DNA from: Rehmannia glutinosa
Lineage: Eukaryota > Streptophyta > Magnoliopsida > Lamiales > Orobanchaceae
Length of the DNA stretch: 64,000 bases
Direction: 5' to 3'
Assembly (NCBI GenBank): GCA_016081115.2
Contig: JABTTQ020001791.1
Span: forward strand, 186,001-250,000
This document shows, in pieces, positions 1 through 11,863 of this stretch (position 1 is its first letter; each line of letters starts with the position of its first letter). The position numbers and the translations under genes are program-made. Below the pieces are notes generated by a model. It had not been told where the DNA came from. It saw only the letters and a program-made list of their open reading frames with translations, and searched no databases.

Positions 1-37
1 TGTTCAAGATGATACTACTAGTAGTTCTGCTAATTAT

Positions 38-2560
38 ATGCTTGAGTCTTCTTGTTTGTGGCATAATAGATTAGGACATACAATTTTTAAATTTGTTCGT
101 AGAATGATGAATTTGAATTTATTGCCTAATTTGCAATTGATCCTAATCATAAATATCAAATATGTGTTGAAGCTAAGTTATCTAAAACACCATATAACTC
201 TGTTGAAAGGATTACCACTCCTTTAGAATTAATTCACAGTGATATCTGTGATTTGAAGTTTGTGCAAACGAGAGGTGGTAAAAAATATTTTATTACTTTT
301 ATAGACGATTGCATAAGATATTGTTATGTATATTTGCTGAGAAACAAAGATGAGACTTTGGATGCTTTTAAGCATTATAAGAATGAAGTGGAAAATCAAC
401 TTAGCAAAAGAATAAAAAGAAATTCGAAGTGATAGAGGTGGAGAATATGATGCTCCATTTGATGAAATTTGTTCATAATCTGACATTACTCATTAGGCTA
501 TTGCACCATATTCACCTCAATAAAATCGGATTGTTGAACGCAAGAATTGAACTCTTAAAAAGATGACGAATGCTATGTTGATAAGTTCAGGACTACCCCG
601 GAACTTGTGGGGAGAAGTAATTCTCTCGGCCAATCTTAATAAAATTCCACTAAAGAAAATGGATGAAACTCCATATGAGTTGTGAAAAGGACATAAACAT
701 AGCTATAAACACTTGAAAGTGTGGGGTTGTTTGGCTAAGGTAGAAGTTTCTAAGCCCAATAAGTAAAAATTGGGCCTAAAACAGTTGGTTGCATATTTGT
801 TGTATATGCACATAACAGTAGTGCATATCGGTTCCTTGTGCAGAAGTCAGACATTCCTGATATTCATGAAAATGTAATTATTGAATCAAAGAATGTTGTG
901 TTTTTTGAGAATGTCTTTCCATGTAAAGACAAGGATAAAGGCGAAACAAGTTCACATAAAAGGACTTATGGTATCGCAAATCTTGATCATGAAAATGATG
1001 AAGAACAAGGCGATAAGAGGGCGGAAAGTCTACATCATTTGGTCCTGATTTTATAACCTACATGGTAGAAAATGAACATAAGATATTTGCAGAAGCAATG
1101 TCAACTCCAGAAGCACCATTCTGGAAAGAAGCTATCAACAGTGAAATAAAATCCATTATGCAAAATCACACTTGAGAGTTGGTTGATCTCCCACCTGGAA
1201 ATAAACCTCTAGGTTGTAAGTGGATTTTCAAAAAGAAGTTAAAACCGGATGGATCTATTGATAAATATAAGGCTAGGTTGATAGCTAAGGGCTATAAGCA
1301 AAAGGAATGCCTTGATTTCTTCGACACATACTCACCGGTTACAAGAATTACTTCTATTAGAGTTTTTATTGCAATTGATGCACTATACGATCTCGAGATT
1401 CATCAAGTGGATGTTAAACAACATTTTTAAATGGTGAGTTAGAAGAAGAAATATACCTGTAACAACCTGAAGGGTTTGTTGCTTCAGGACAAGAGAAAAA
1501 GGTGTGTAAGCTCGTTAAGTCCTTGTATGGATTAAAGCACGCACCAAAATAGTGGCACCAGAATTTTGATAAAGCTATGTTGTCAAATGGATTTAGAATT
1601 AACGAGTGTGATAAATGTGCCTGCATTAAAAATACACCGAACGCCTATGTAATTGTATGTTTATATATGTTGATGACATGCTGATAATATGCAGTAATCA
1701 TGATATTATCCTGAATACAAAGAGAATGTTGACACAAAACTTTGATATGAAAGACATGGGAGTGGCAGATGTTATACTAGGGATTAAAATCTCTAAGACA
1801 TCTGGTGGACTTGTTTTATCTCAGTCTCATTATGTTGGGTCTATTCTCAAGAAATTCAACGTTTATGATGAAAGTCCAGTTAAAACTCCAATTGACACAA
1901 TTTTGCACTTAGTCAAGAATAAAGGCGAACCAGTATCTCAATTGAGATATTCACAGGCCATATGCAATTTAATGTACATAACAAGCTGCACTCATCCTGA
2001 TATAGTATGTGATCTGAATAAACTGAGTAAGTTCACTAGTAATCCAAGCAATGATCATTGGAAAGCTCTGAATAGAGTTTTGAGATATTTAAAATATATT
2101 TTGAACTTTGGATTACATTATACAATATATCAAGCAGTTTTGGAAGGCTACTGTGATGCCAACTGTATATCAGATTCAAAGGATTCAAAATCCACTAGTG
2201 GTTATGTTTTTACCATTGGTGGTGCAGCTGTGTCTTGGAAGTCCTCGAAACAAACTTGTATAGCTCGATCAACGATGGAATCTGAGTTTATAGCTTTGGA
2301 TAAAGCTGGAGAAGACGCAGAATGGCTTTGAATTTTTTAGAGGATATTCCGTGTTGACCAAAGCCAGTCACTGCTATTAGTATACATTGTGATAGTCAGT
2401 CGGCAATAGGAAGGGCACATAATAACATGTATAATGGTAAGTCTAGACATATACGTCATAGACACAATATCATTAAGCAATTAATCTCAAGTGGTGTTAT
2501 CTCATTGATTATATAAAATCTAAGAAGAATCTCGCGGATCCGCTTATCAAAGGTTTACCG
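38..2560 (+). pseudogene. Copia polyprotein remnant: pre-integrase, integrase, RT, RNase H
   Basis: This is the remnant of the polyprotein that integrates and copies the element. Domains in order: GAG-pre-integrase (LWHNRLGH near 60-85); integrase core (FIDDCIRY near 297-320, RSDRGGEY near 424-447, IVERKN near 530-547); reverse transcriptase from about 1170 (WIFKKKLKPDGSIDKYKARL, LYVDDMLI near 1660-1690); RNase H from about 2140 (YCDANCISD, STMESEFIALDKAGE). Domain order integrase before RT is diagnostic of Ty1-copia. Many stops interrupt it: the codon before ELVDLPPG is TGA (about 1173) and LKHAPK is followed by TAG (about 1551), and there are frameshifts near 1430 and 2331. It cannot make a functional polyprotein. 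Confidence 0.9.
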
Positions 2561-2567
2561 AGAGATC

Positions 2568-2572
2568 AAGTA
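2568..2572. repeat. Target site duplication AAGTA, left copy
   Basis: AAGTA lies immediately before the TGTTAG start of the left LTR, and the identical AAGTA lies at 10558-10562 immediately after the right LTR ends in CTAACA. Five bases is the usual size for Ty1-copia integration. Removing 2573-10562 rejoins the older copia element. Confidence 0.93.
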
Positions 2573-3892
2573 TGTTAGTCCAGTGGCTACAATAATCTAG
2601 AGGGGGTGAATAGATTATGCCGATTTTTCGCAAATCACCCTCTTTTTGAAACAATGAGTAAATAACAAAAATGTAAGTGCGGAAAATAAACAGCACTCGT
2701 TGATTTAAAGAGGTTCAACCCACCAGGGCCTAATCCTCTACCACCCCAAAGTATCTCAGGGATGGATTTCAAAAAGAAAGAAAAGATTTTATTAATTTAC
2801 CAAAAATTAATACAACACCTTGAGGATTACCACAACCCTCCTTCACCACTTTGAGGATTACCACAATCCTCTTACACCACCTTGAGGATTACCACAACCC
2901 TCTTACACCACCTTGAGGATTACCACAACCCTCTTACAACACCTTTGAAGATTACCACAACCTTCAAACACCTATCACCTAGATCACCCAGTGTATTCTT
3001 ACCACAAGAATACTCACAAGAGGATGTCTTGTGTTGAATGATGACCAAAATCAAGATTACAACTCAATAATGATTGATACAATATGAGTACAAGTGTAAT
3101 CAAGAATTGAAAGCCTAGACCTCAAATAAGTGCAAGTGAAAGTGCTTAGCTAATACAACAAGATATATGAAAGTGTTTGCTCAATTGCTCTTTGCTTGTA
3201 TTTTTGTGTGTTGTATCTTGTTTCTTGAATGAAGCCTCTATTTATAGGAGAGGTCTTGGCTTTGATTTCCGGACATTGGCTCCTCCTTGGGGAGTGATTT
3301 CTGCAAAAGAAACCATTTAAAATCATCAATATAGCGGTTAGAAATCAATCCCACAAAATAGGGAAAAGGCAAAAAACGCGGATAGTTTTTTGTCAAAACA
3401 GGGGTTCGGCGGTCGCCGCGAGAGATAAGATTGAAATTGAATTCTGCGAATTTTTACACAGGGGGACGGTCGAAGGGTGCGACGGCCGCCTTAGTCGTGA
3501 CCGGTTGCCCGCCAGCGTTTTTTAAACAGAGAATCGGAACAAAAATCAACTTGCAGTGCAGGTGTCGCCGCCGGTCGGCCGACCGGCCGACCACACCGTC
3601 GCCCACCTGGTTGGTCGGCGCCGCATCGCTTTTTCTTACGCCCCATTTTTGTTTCTTAGCTCAACTCGTGTGCGGGTTGCCCTATAGGGCGACCGGTCGA
3701 GTTCTGAAACAAATGTGTTGTCAATGTTTTATTGAAAATAAACTTCAAGAAATACTCAGAAAAATAGTAAAAACATTTTAAGTTGATCGGAAATATTTAG
3801 ACAACATTTAGGGACATAGTTTTGGTTTGAAAACATATTTGAACAAAGTCGAACATAATCATCAAAATCATGATAAAAACATTTATCTAACA
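2573..3892 (-). repeat. 3' LTR of Sirevirus 1
   Basis: This 1320-bp LTR starts TGTTAGTCC and ends ATCTAACA on the + strand and is nearly identical to 9221-10557. The most divergent part is 3350-3700, where small indels are frequent inside CG-rich palindromic sequence (GACCGGTCG-type cores). It holds a block of five ~31-bp repeats at 2816-2972. Confidence 0.93.
2816..2972. repeat. Five-unit ~31-bp tandem repeat inside left LTR
   Basis: Units read roughly CACC TTGAGGATTACCACAA CCCTCTTA. Each begins with GAGGATT and carries the near-inverse AATCCTC or ACCCTC, so each could form a small hairpin. The same block is in the other LTR (9465-9620). Confidence 0.85.
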
Positions 3893-3907
3893 AACTCCCC
3901 CTTTTTG
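3893..3907 (-). other. Polypurine tract of Sirevirus 1
   Basis: On the minus strand AAAAAGGGGGAGTT ends exactly at the TGTTAG start of the 3' LTR. This is where plus-strand DNA synthesis is primed. Confidence 0.85.
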
Positions 3908-5060
3908 ATGATTACAAACCAAAACAATTTTCTTGAGGACGATTTTAAAACCAAATAAAATTTCGGTTTTACAAGTAAACTATCCGTTTAAAAACATTTT
4001 ACAAAAGCTCCCCCTATCAACAAGCACATTAAGAAGAAATATTGCATAAGCTAGAAGCACAAGCTTTTACAAAATAAACAACAACTCCATGAGCTTAGAA
4101 GCTCCCCCTGTCACAAATACTTATTATCCATGCAAACAAGTTCATAAAACAATTCACAACTTATGGCCTTAATAAGCCATAGCTTGTAGCTTCTATCATG
4201 AGCTTATATTAGCTTCTTTGAGCTAACGAGCCAATTTCTGTTTCTCCCTTTGGAATCATCAAAAGAATGTTAGGATGATAGAAACATCATAGAAGTATAT
4301 CAAAGTGCGCTAAAGAAAGGGTTTATCAACCATTGAGAAATTTAGGCTTAAAAACCAAGGAAAATGGGAGAAATGTATCATGAAGAGTTCATACGCTCGT
4401 TTTATTTCCCAAAACATGATCTCAATGAGTATAGAAGACTTTTGGAAGCGAGAGAATCATGTATAAGTTGAAATTTTCATTGTGACATTTCATCGAACAC
4501 AATGTGGGCGTGAAAAATAAAAAGAGTTGTATATAGCCCTTGTAAATGATCCAAGCCAAAAAATTTCATCACCAATCCACATCAATCATCATACAATACA
4601 ACATAATAACTAAGCTCATCAAGATCATAAGCAAAATTATCAAGAAATATACAAGAAAGCCATAAACTCGAGGTTCAACCCAATTGAGCAAAGTAAGGAA
4701 AATTCTTACCATTTGATCGGAAAAGATGAGCAATGATGATGATAAACATGCTATATAAGGTCCAAGATATGAATTGAATGCATGAAAATCAATTTTTGAG
4801 TGACAATTGTGTGCATTTGGCAAAGGGGACGAAAAATGGCAAAAAGAAGTAAAAATAACATATTTCAAGAGAATGAACTTAAACCAAAATATTGCCTGCT
4901 AGGGCGACCGGTCGTGGTTGAGGGCGGCCGTCGGCGTTGAGGGGACGGTTGCCCTCAACCTCTTCACCCACTGCTCATTAAATTTTTCAAAATCCGAATT
5001 TTCAACCAAAAATCCGATTTTTCGCCTAAGTTTTAAAAAACATGCAAAATGCAAACGTAG
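3908..5060 (-). other. Non-coding tail of Sirevirus 1 with extra polypurine tracts
   Basis: I see no convincing gene between the pol end and the 3' LTR. The stretch repeats the polypurine motif: GGGGGAGC-type tracts (minus strand) occur near 4009-4015 and 4101-4109 in addition to the one at the LTR. A CG-rich palindromic patch like that in the LTR sits at 4890-4960. No envelope-like frame survives here, unlike the second Sirevirus in this window. Confidence 0.7.
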
Positions 5061-5067
5061 ACCTCAT

Positions 5068-8000
5068 TCAATATGCATTATGCCTAACCGAGCTCGTATT
5101 GACGCAAAAAGTCTCGGAAGTTAGCGGTTTTGTAAAAATGTCCGCTAATTGATCTTGAGATGGCACAAACGATATCTCAATTTTTCGTTTTGAAACACAA
5201 TCCCTTAGAAAATGATGTCGAATCTCAATATGTTTAAATGCGGTTATGATGAACCGGGTTTTGAGCAATATTTATAGCGGATATATTATCACAAAAGATA
5301 GGTACGTTTTCAAAAGAGCATTTGTAATCCGCTAAGGTTTGTTTCATCCAAAGAAGTTGAGTACAACAAAATGCGGCGGAAATATATTCGGCCGGCCGTT
5401 GAAAGAGAAACACAATTTTGCTTCTTTGAAAACCAAGAAACTAGGCAATCGCTAAAAATTGACATGATCCGAGGAAGTACTTTTCCGATCATCAATATTA
5501 CCCGCATAGTCAGAATCACTATAACCTTTAAGAGAAAAATTTTCATTCTTTGGATAAAATAAACCATATTGAATAGTTCCTTTCAAATATCGAAAAATCC
5601 GTTTAACGGCACTCATATGAGATTCTTTTGGATTGCTTTGAAAACGAGCACATAGGCATACGGCATGAAGAAGGTCCGGTCTACTAGCGGTTAAATAAAG
5701 TAAACTACCAATCATACCTCGATACTTGGATTCATCAACCGTCTTGCCTTTTTCATCTTTGTCAATTTTGACATTGGTTGCCATAGAGTCGAGACGGTTC
5801 TTCCTTCTTCAATGCCGAACTTTTTCAAAAGTTCTTTTGTATACTTTGATTGCGAAATATAAATGCCTTCTTGGCATTGCTTAATTTGAAGTCAAGGAAG
5901 AAGTTTAGCTCCCCATCATACTCATCTCGAATTCACCTTGCATTAACTTGGAGAATTTCTTGCGAAAGATTCATTAGTAGCACCAAAGATAATATCATCA
6001 ACATAAATTTGCACAAGTAAACAATCTTGCCCTTTTTCAAAAACAAAGAGAGTAGTATCAACTTTACCTCTTGTAAAACCATTTTGCAAAAGAAAAGAGC
6101 TAAGTCTATCATACCATGCACGGGGTGCTTGTTTTAAACCATACAAAGCCTTTTAAGTTTATAAACATCATTAGGCCTAGAAAAATTTTCAAACCCCGGA
6201 GGTTGTTTTACATAGACTTCTTCTTGAATAATACCATTTAAGAAAGCGGATTTAACATCCATTTGGTAAAGTTTGAAATTTTTGAAACAAGAATAGGCAA
6301 GTAAAATACGAATAGCTTCTAAACGTGCTACGGGTGCAAAAGTTTCATCATAGTCAATACCTTCTTCTTGACAATACCCTTGAGCTACTAACCTTGCCTT
6401 ATTTCGAACAATGTTGCCTTGATCATCAAGTTTGTTCCGGAATACCCATTTTGTACCAATAATTGTTTGAGATGGAGGACAAGGTACTAATTCCCATACA
6501 TCATTTCTTTCAAATTGATTCAACTCCTCTTGCATTTCCAAAAACCAATCTTCATCCTCAATAGCTTCCTTAGCATTTTTAGGCTCTTTTTGAGATATAA
6601 GAGCTTTTCGGCAAAATTCCTTCGAGTCATTACTTTATCAAGAGGATCACCAATAATAAGATCTTTTGGGTGATCTCCCTTAAATTTCAATGCAACGGGA
6701 AGATCCGAGATATCACCTCTATCTTCTTGAGGACCATTTGAAGTGGACGGTTGATCATTTGATGTAGACGGTTGATTATCAATTTGAACAATTTGTTCAA
6801 TAATATCTTCCTCATCACTTTCATCATTAGGAATTCTTTCAACTCCAAAAGCTTCATTGAATTTAACATGGATGGATTCTTCAACAACTCCACTAGTCTT
6901 ATTGTAAACCCGATATGCTTTGCTTTTTGTTGAATATCCCATAAATATCCCTTCATCGGCCTTAGGATCAAGTTTGTCCAATTGATCCTTGGTATTCAAA
7001 ATAAAGCATTTGCAACCAAATATTTTGAAATAACTAATATTTGGAGTTCTACCTTTCCAAAGCTCATATGGAGTTTTATTCATTTTAGGACGAATATAAA
7101 CTCGGTTAATGACATAGCAAGCGGTAGCGGTACTTACGGCTTCGGCCCAAAAATACTTTGGAAGTGAAAATTCATTGAGCATGGGTGACTCATTTCTTGT
7201 AATGTTCGATTTTTCCGTTCGGCTACTCCATTTTGTTGAGGTGTCCTTGGAGCCGAGAAATTATGAGCATATCCTTTGGTTTCACAAAATACTCTAAATT
7301 CACCGTCAAATTCTCCACCTCGATCGCTTCGAATAGACTTGATAGTATCTTCTTTTTCATTCTCAATAAGTCTACACAACTTAACAAACTCATTAACGGC
7401 ATCGTTTTTATTGGTAAGAAAAAGAGCCCAAGTATATCTTGAATAATCATCGACTATAACAAAAGTGTAATGTTTTCCACTTAGACTAGCCGTACCAATA
7501 TCCCCCGTACAAATCAAGGTGAAGCATTTGTAGGGGTTTGGTTGTGGAAATTTCATTTTTGGGCTTAAAACTACTTTTAACTAATTTGTTCTTTTGACAA
7601 GTGTCACATAAGCCAAGATTTTCAAAATTCAATTTGGGTAGTCCTTTCACATGTTGGTTTTTGTAAATATTTTTCAAATTCTTGTATCCAACATGTCCAA
7701 GTCGCCTATGCCATAAACTAGTTAAATCATTATTGGCGACTAAACAAGAAACATTTTGACTAACCAAATCACTTGTACAAATTTTGTAAAGATTGCCTTT
7801 TCTATTTGCTTCACAAATAATTTCACCATTTTTAAGAATAAGGCATTTTTCTTTATTAAAGGAAACATCATATTTTGAATCACAAAGTTGGCTAACACTT
7901 ATCAAATTAAACTTAAGCCCTTCAACTAATAGAACATTACTAAGAAGAAAAGAGGAGTTACCAATTTCTCCATTTCCAAGAATTTTTCCTTTGCCATTGC

Positions 8001-8190
8001 GAACATGACAATACCCTCTTCTTGGAGCTTGATGTTGGTAAAAAGTTCTCTCCTCCCGGTCATATGGCGTGAACATCCGCTGTCCACGAGCCATTTTGAA
8101 TCTTCCATTGTGGTTATGGCCCCTATTACCTCATTGTTTTCATCGCCTAGCCATGAGACCGTGTTCGGTTTCTCCTTCATCATCGGTTGT
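5068..8190 (-). pseudogene. Sirevirus 1 pol: protease, integrase, RT, RNase H (frameshifted)
   Basis: Minus-strand pieces give a complete domain series. Protease: WLVDSGCSRHMTG, catalytic Asp codon near 8084. Pre-integrase: LWHRRLGHVGY near 7710. Integrase: DDYSRYTWALF near 7440, RSDRGGEF near 7320, NGVAERKNR near 7220. Integrase C-terminal part: 6520-7182. Reverse transcriptase: WVFRNKLDDQGN near 6430, MDVKSAFLNG near 6250, YVDDIIFG near 6000. RNase H: about 5310-5784. C-terminus: QLADIFTKPL near 5170. All signature residues of the integrase triad and the RT YVDD box are readable. The series jumps between all three minus-strand frames, so small indels break it repeatedly. Either the copy has decayed or the assembly carries indel errors. 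Confidence 0.9.
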
Positions 8191-8199
8191 TTGAGTAGT

Positions 8200-9164
8200 T
8201 CATCCCATGTTTTGACTTCCGCATTTAGAGCCTTCTTTTTTTGTGAAAGGCTTCCTTTTCTTTTGCTCCTCTTCATCGAGCTTCGGGCAATCGGCAATGA
8301 AGTGCCCGGGTTTTCCGCATTTAAAGCAAGCATTATCTCTTGGTTTTCTTGCTTTATTTTTATTCACAAATTTTGCAAATTTTCGAACAAGTGCGGCCGT
8401 CTCCTCATCATCATCATCATTATCATAGTATGCATTATTAGAAGAAGAAGCAAGACCTTTAGGAATAATTTGCATACCCGATTGATTTGTGGATGGTTTG
8501 GAATTTTTCTCTCTCTTGAGATAGACTTCATAGATGAGTAGGTTTCAATAAGCTCATCAAACTTGAGTGTCTCAAGATTTTGTGCCTCCGTGATTGCCGT
8601 TACTTTTTCGGACCATGAGCCGGGAAGTGCATTTAGTACCTTGGTCACCTTGTCTTCTTCGGAGATGACTTTCCCGAGGGCCACAAGAGGATTGACAATA
8701 TTGTCGCTTCTTTCCACCATTTTGGAGATGCTTTCGCCATCATACATGTTAAAGTTTTGAAGTCTTTAACAAGCATGGTCTTTTTCTTGCTTGACTTTCT
8801 TAGTCCCTTCATAGATTGTCTCCAATTTTTCCCAAACCTCATGTGCCGACCTTATGCCTCTTATGCGATTGTACTTGTAGCGGTAAGAGAACAATGCAAA
8901 ATATTTAAGGCCTTACCGTTTAGAGAAAAAAGCCTTCTTGTCGTTTTCATCAAACTCCTTGAAAGGTTTAGGAGCCAAGGTGCCATCCTCCGATTTCTTT
9001 GTTGGTTGATCAACTCCTTCAATGACCACATTCCAAATGTCGAACCCGCACCCTTGCAGGAAGCACTCCATACGGTCTTTCAAAAAGCGTAGTTGTTGGC
9101 GTCGAATAGTGGTGGCTTATTGGTAGAGGCGCCGGTGGTGAGATGAGCATCATTTGTAGCCATG
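8200..9164 (-). pseudogene. Sirevirus 1 gag (frameshifted)
   Basis: This is a capsid-type gag. The likely start is the ATG at 9162-9164 on the minus strand (MATNDAHLTTGAST, followed by the copia-typical NKPPLFDANNYAF). The central UBN2/gag-polypeptide region includes VSEEDKVTKVLNALPGSW-like sequence near 8640. A CCHC zinc knuckle (CFKCGKPGHFIADCP) lies near 8310-8350, directly upstream of the protease. The frame shifts several times between 9080 and 8475. Gag would form the particle around the element's RNA. Confidence 0.85.
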
Positions 9165-9205
9165 GATCTTTCCTCTTTACTCTGAACGAGCTAGCCAAAG
9201 AGTTT

Positions 9206-9218
9206 GGCTTTGATACCA
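9206..9218 (-). other. Primer binding site of Sirevirus 1 (initiator Met tRNA type)
   Basis: On the minus strand TGGTATCAAAGCC follows the 5' LTR after two bases. It matches the TGGTATCAGAGC complement of plant initiator methionine tRNA with one mismatch, as usual for plant copia elements. Confidence 0.88.
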
Positions 9219-9220
9219 CT

Positions 9221-10557
9221 TGTTAGTCCAGTGGCTACAATAATCTAGAGGGGGTGAATAGATTATGCCGATTTTTCGCAAATCACCCTCTTTTTCGAAA
9301 CAATGAGTAAATAACAAAAATGTAAGTGCGGAAAATAAACAACACTCGTTGATTTAAAGAGGTTCAACCCACCTAGGGCCTAATCCTCTACCACCCCAAA
9401 GTATCTCGGGATGGATTTCAAAAAGAAAGAAAAGATTTTATTAATTTACCAAAAATTAATACAACACCTTGAGGATTACCACAACCCTCCTTCACCACTT
9501 TGAGGATTACCACAATCCTCTTACACCACCTTGAGGATTACCACAACCCTCTTAAACCACCTTGAGGATTACCACAACCCTCTTACAACACCTTTGAAGA
9601 TTACCACAACCTTCAAACACCTATCACCTAGATCACCCAAGTGTATTCTTACCACAAGAATACTCACAAGGATGTCTTGTGTTGAATGATGACCAAAATC
9701 AAGATTACAACTCAATAATGATTGATACAATATAAGTACAAGTGTAATCAAGAATTGAAAGCCTAGACCTCAAATAAGTGCAAGTGAAAGTGCTTAAAGC
9801 TAATACAACAAGATATATGAAAGTTTTTGCTCAATTGCTCTTTGCTTGTATTTTGTGTGTTGTATCTTGTTTCTTGAATGAAGCCTCTATTTATAGGAGA
9901 GGTCTTGGCTTTGATTTCCGGACATTGGCTCCTCCCTGGGGAGTGATTTGTCTGCAAAAGAAACCATTTAAAATCATCAATATATTGTTAGAAATCAATC
10001 CCACAAAATAGGGAAAAGTCATCAAAACGCAACGGATAGTTCTTTGTCAAAAACAGGGGTTCGACCGTGCAATGAGAGATAAGATTGAAATTGAATTCTG
10101 CGAATTTTTACACAGGGGGACCGGTCGAAGGGGGTGCGGAGAGTGCATGGCCGCCTTTAGTCATGGACCGGTTGCCTTGAGCGTTTTACGAAAGGAGAAG
10201 TCGGAACAAAAATCCAACTTGCAGTGCAGTGTCGCCGTCGGCCGGTCGACCGGCCGACCACACCGGTCGCCCACCTGGTCGACCGGCCTCGCCTTTTTTC
10301 TTACGTCCCATTTTTCTGTTTCTTAGCTCAACTCAGTACGGGTTGCCCTATAGGGCGACCGGTCGAACTGAAACAAATGTGTTGTCCAATGTTTTATTGA
10401 AAATAAACTTCAAGAAATACTCCGAAAAATAGTAAAAACATTTTAAGTTGATCGGAAATATTTAGACAACATTTAGGGACATAGTTTTGGTTTGAAAACA
10501 TATTTGAACAAAGTCGAACATAATCATCAAAATCATGATAAAAACATTTATCTAACA
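9221..10557 (-). repeat. 5' LTR of Sirevirus 1
   Basis: This 1337-bp LTR has the same ends as the left copy and is flanked on its inner side by the primer binding site. Minus-strand transcription of the element would start here. It contains the same CG-rich palindromes (10100-10370), for example GACCGGTCGA at about 10358, and the five-unit repeat block at 9465-9620. Confidence 0.93.
9465..9620. repeat. Five-unit ~31-bp tandem repeat inside right LTR
   Basis: This is the counterpart of the block at 2816-2972, with the same five units and the same variant units (TTTGAGGATT in unit 2, TTTGAAGATT in unit 5). The array was therefore present before the LTRs were duplicated by reverse transcription. 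Confidence 0.85.
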
Positions 10558-11863
10558 AAGTATACCGATTATCAAAGGGAATGGGAATGAAGCCTATTAC
10601 GGATGAATCGTTGTAATGGTAACCCAACTATGATGACTGGAGATCCTAAGAACTTGGTTCAATGGGACAACTAAGTTATGAAGATTCAGTTAATCATTGA
10701 GGATAAATCCTACCCATTCATAGGATCAAAAGTGCTTTCTGGAGAAGTATGTAAGGTTAAGTTCAACTTTTAATGATTCATATAGCTTGGTTAAGCCAAG
10801 TGGGGTATGGCAGAATACTCTTAATAGGAGGTCACCTATGTAAGTGTGGAGTGGGGCCACTTCTATGAGAATTTTGAGGCTTGAATTCTCTAAAACACTT
10901 ATGAAACCCAAGGTTGTTCAAGGCCAAAATGAACACAGCCATGAGAACTGGAAATGTTAGGGAGGTTATTGTGTGGGTATTGTTGTCTTGGTTTACACCA
11001 ACGACTGAACTGTTCAAGACATCGTGTTCACTTATTACCCAAGTAAATCCGATAGTACTCCACTAGGGAAGGTTCAAAGCACGAAGCTACATCTCCTGAT
11101 GCAATAACTTTCCGTTTGTACTCTCTTTAGTGTCTGCATTCACATGTGCATTACATTGATTCACATAATTTCTCATTCATGTGGGGATTGTTGGAAATAT
11201 GTTTGAACTCCCAAGAATATTTTCGGATGAATGAAAAATTATTATCTAAAGGTGACAAGTTGAGGTACAAGTAGAATTTTAGTATTCCATGTTGGACAAT
11301 GAATCTAGATGAAATTTGTAGATGGATTTTTTTTGTTAAAAATGCATCTAGACCATTATTTGTCATTAGTACAAATGTAGTTACAAACCAAAGGATGCAA
11401 CTCTTCATGGAACCTCTTAATAGTTGCAAACCAAAGGGTGCAACTCTTCATAGTAACTCTTGGAATGAAAAGGTGTGTCTAAGAGTTGTGTTGTTTTACT
11501 TGAGATCTTTGTCAATCTATAAATGTCTCTAAAATCTGCAGTTTATTCATTCATTTTGCATACAAACACAAGCATACATTCTGTCAAAATTTTCCCATAA
11601 AAGAGAGTACAAAATATTCGAAGTTCGTTATCTCTTGTTATTTGGAGTGCTACTACAACAAGAAGAGACTGTTGTATCTTGGGAGACGTTTGTTATTCAA
11701 GCGTGGGCACCGTAGAATGGGCAATTCGTCTCAGAAAAACATGTAGTCGAACTCTAGCCTCGGTCTAATTTTCTACATTTTCTATAATTTTATTTTCTGG
11801 AATTCAAGTAAGTTTTCTGATTTAATTTCGGAATATAATATCCCACGTGATAAATCCCCAACA
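10558..11863 (+). mobile_element. Older Ty1-copia element, 3' portion
   Basis: This is the continuation of the element from 2572. It starts with the second AAGTA copy, then non-coding sequence (10563-11188) that resembles the region left of the right-edge copia element, including GGTAACCCAACTATGATGAC. It ends in a short polypurine stretch (GTGGGG at 11181-11186) and the 3' LTR. No coding sequence is seen here. Confidence 0.85.
11189..11863 (+). repeat. 3' LTR of the older copia element
   Basis: This 675-bp LTR begins TGTTGGAAATATG and ends CCCCAACA, giving the inverted TGTTGG/CCAACA ends. A TATA-like TCTATAAATG sits at about 11516. Two imperfect copies of a CAAACCAAAGGRTGCAACTC motif lie at about 11385-11455. 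The matching 5' LTR is outside the window, so no age can be estimated. Confidence 0.8.

Larger units (their letters stand above)
1..2572 (+). mobile_element. Older Ty1-copia element, 5' portion, truncated by window edge
   Basis: This is the first half of a + strand copia retrotransposon; the window opens inside its pre-integrase region, so its 5' LTR and gag are not visible. It stops abruptly at AAGTA (2568-2572), where a minus-strand Sirevirus is inserted, and resumes at 10558 after the duplicated AAGTA. The reading of its 3' end runs across the insertion: the tail of the RNase H region at 2571 continues into non-coding sequence from 10563 and then its 3' LTR. A related element lies at the right edge of the window on the opposite strand. 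The lineage within Ty1-copia is not assigned. Confidence 0.9.
2573..10557 (-). mobile_element. Sirevirus-type Ty1-copia element 1, full structure, minus strand
   Basis: This is a 7985-bp element bounded by direct LTRs (2573-3892 and 9221-10557) with TG...CA ends and a 5-bp target duplication. Read on the minus strand it runs 5' LTR (right), primer site, gag, protease, integrase, RT, RNase H, a 1.2 kb non-coding tail, polypurine tract, 3' LTR (left). Long LTRs, a CCHC gag, repeated GGGGGAG tracts before the 3' LTR, CG-rich palindromes and integrase/RT sequence of the SIRE/Maximus type suggest the Sirevirus lineage; that lineage call is from memory of family features, not a search. It is structurally complete, but its frames are broken about ten times, so it is not autonomous as written. 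Confidence 0.93.

Noticed and set aside
2816..2972. Regular ~31-bp repeats resembling a CRISPR array
   Set aside because: They are contiguous tandem repeats without unique spacers, lie inside a retrotransposon LTR, recur in the partner LTR, and the genome is a plant.
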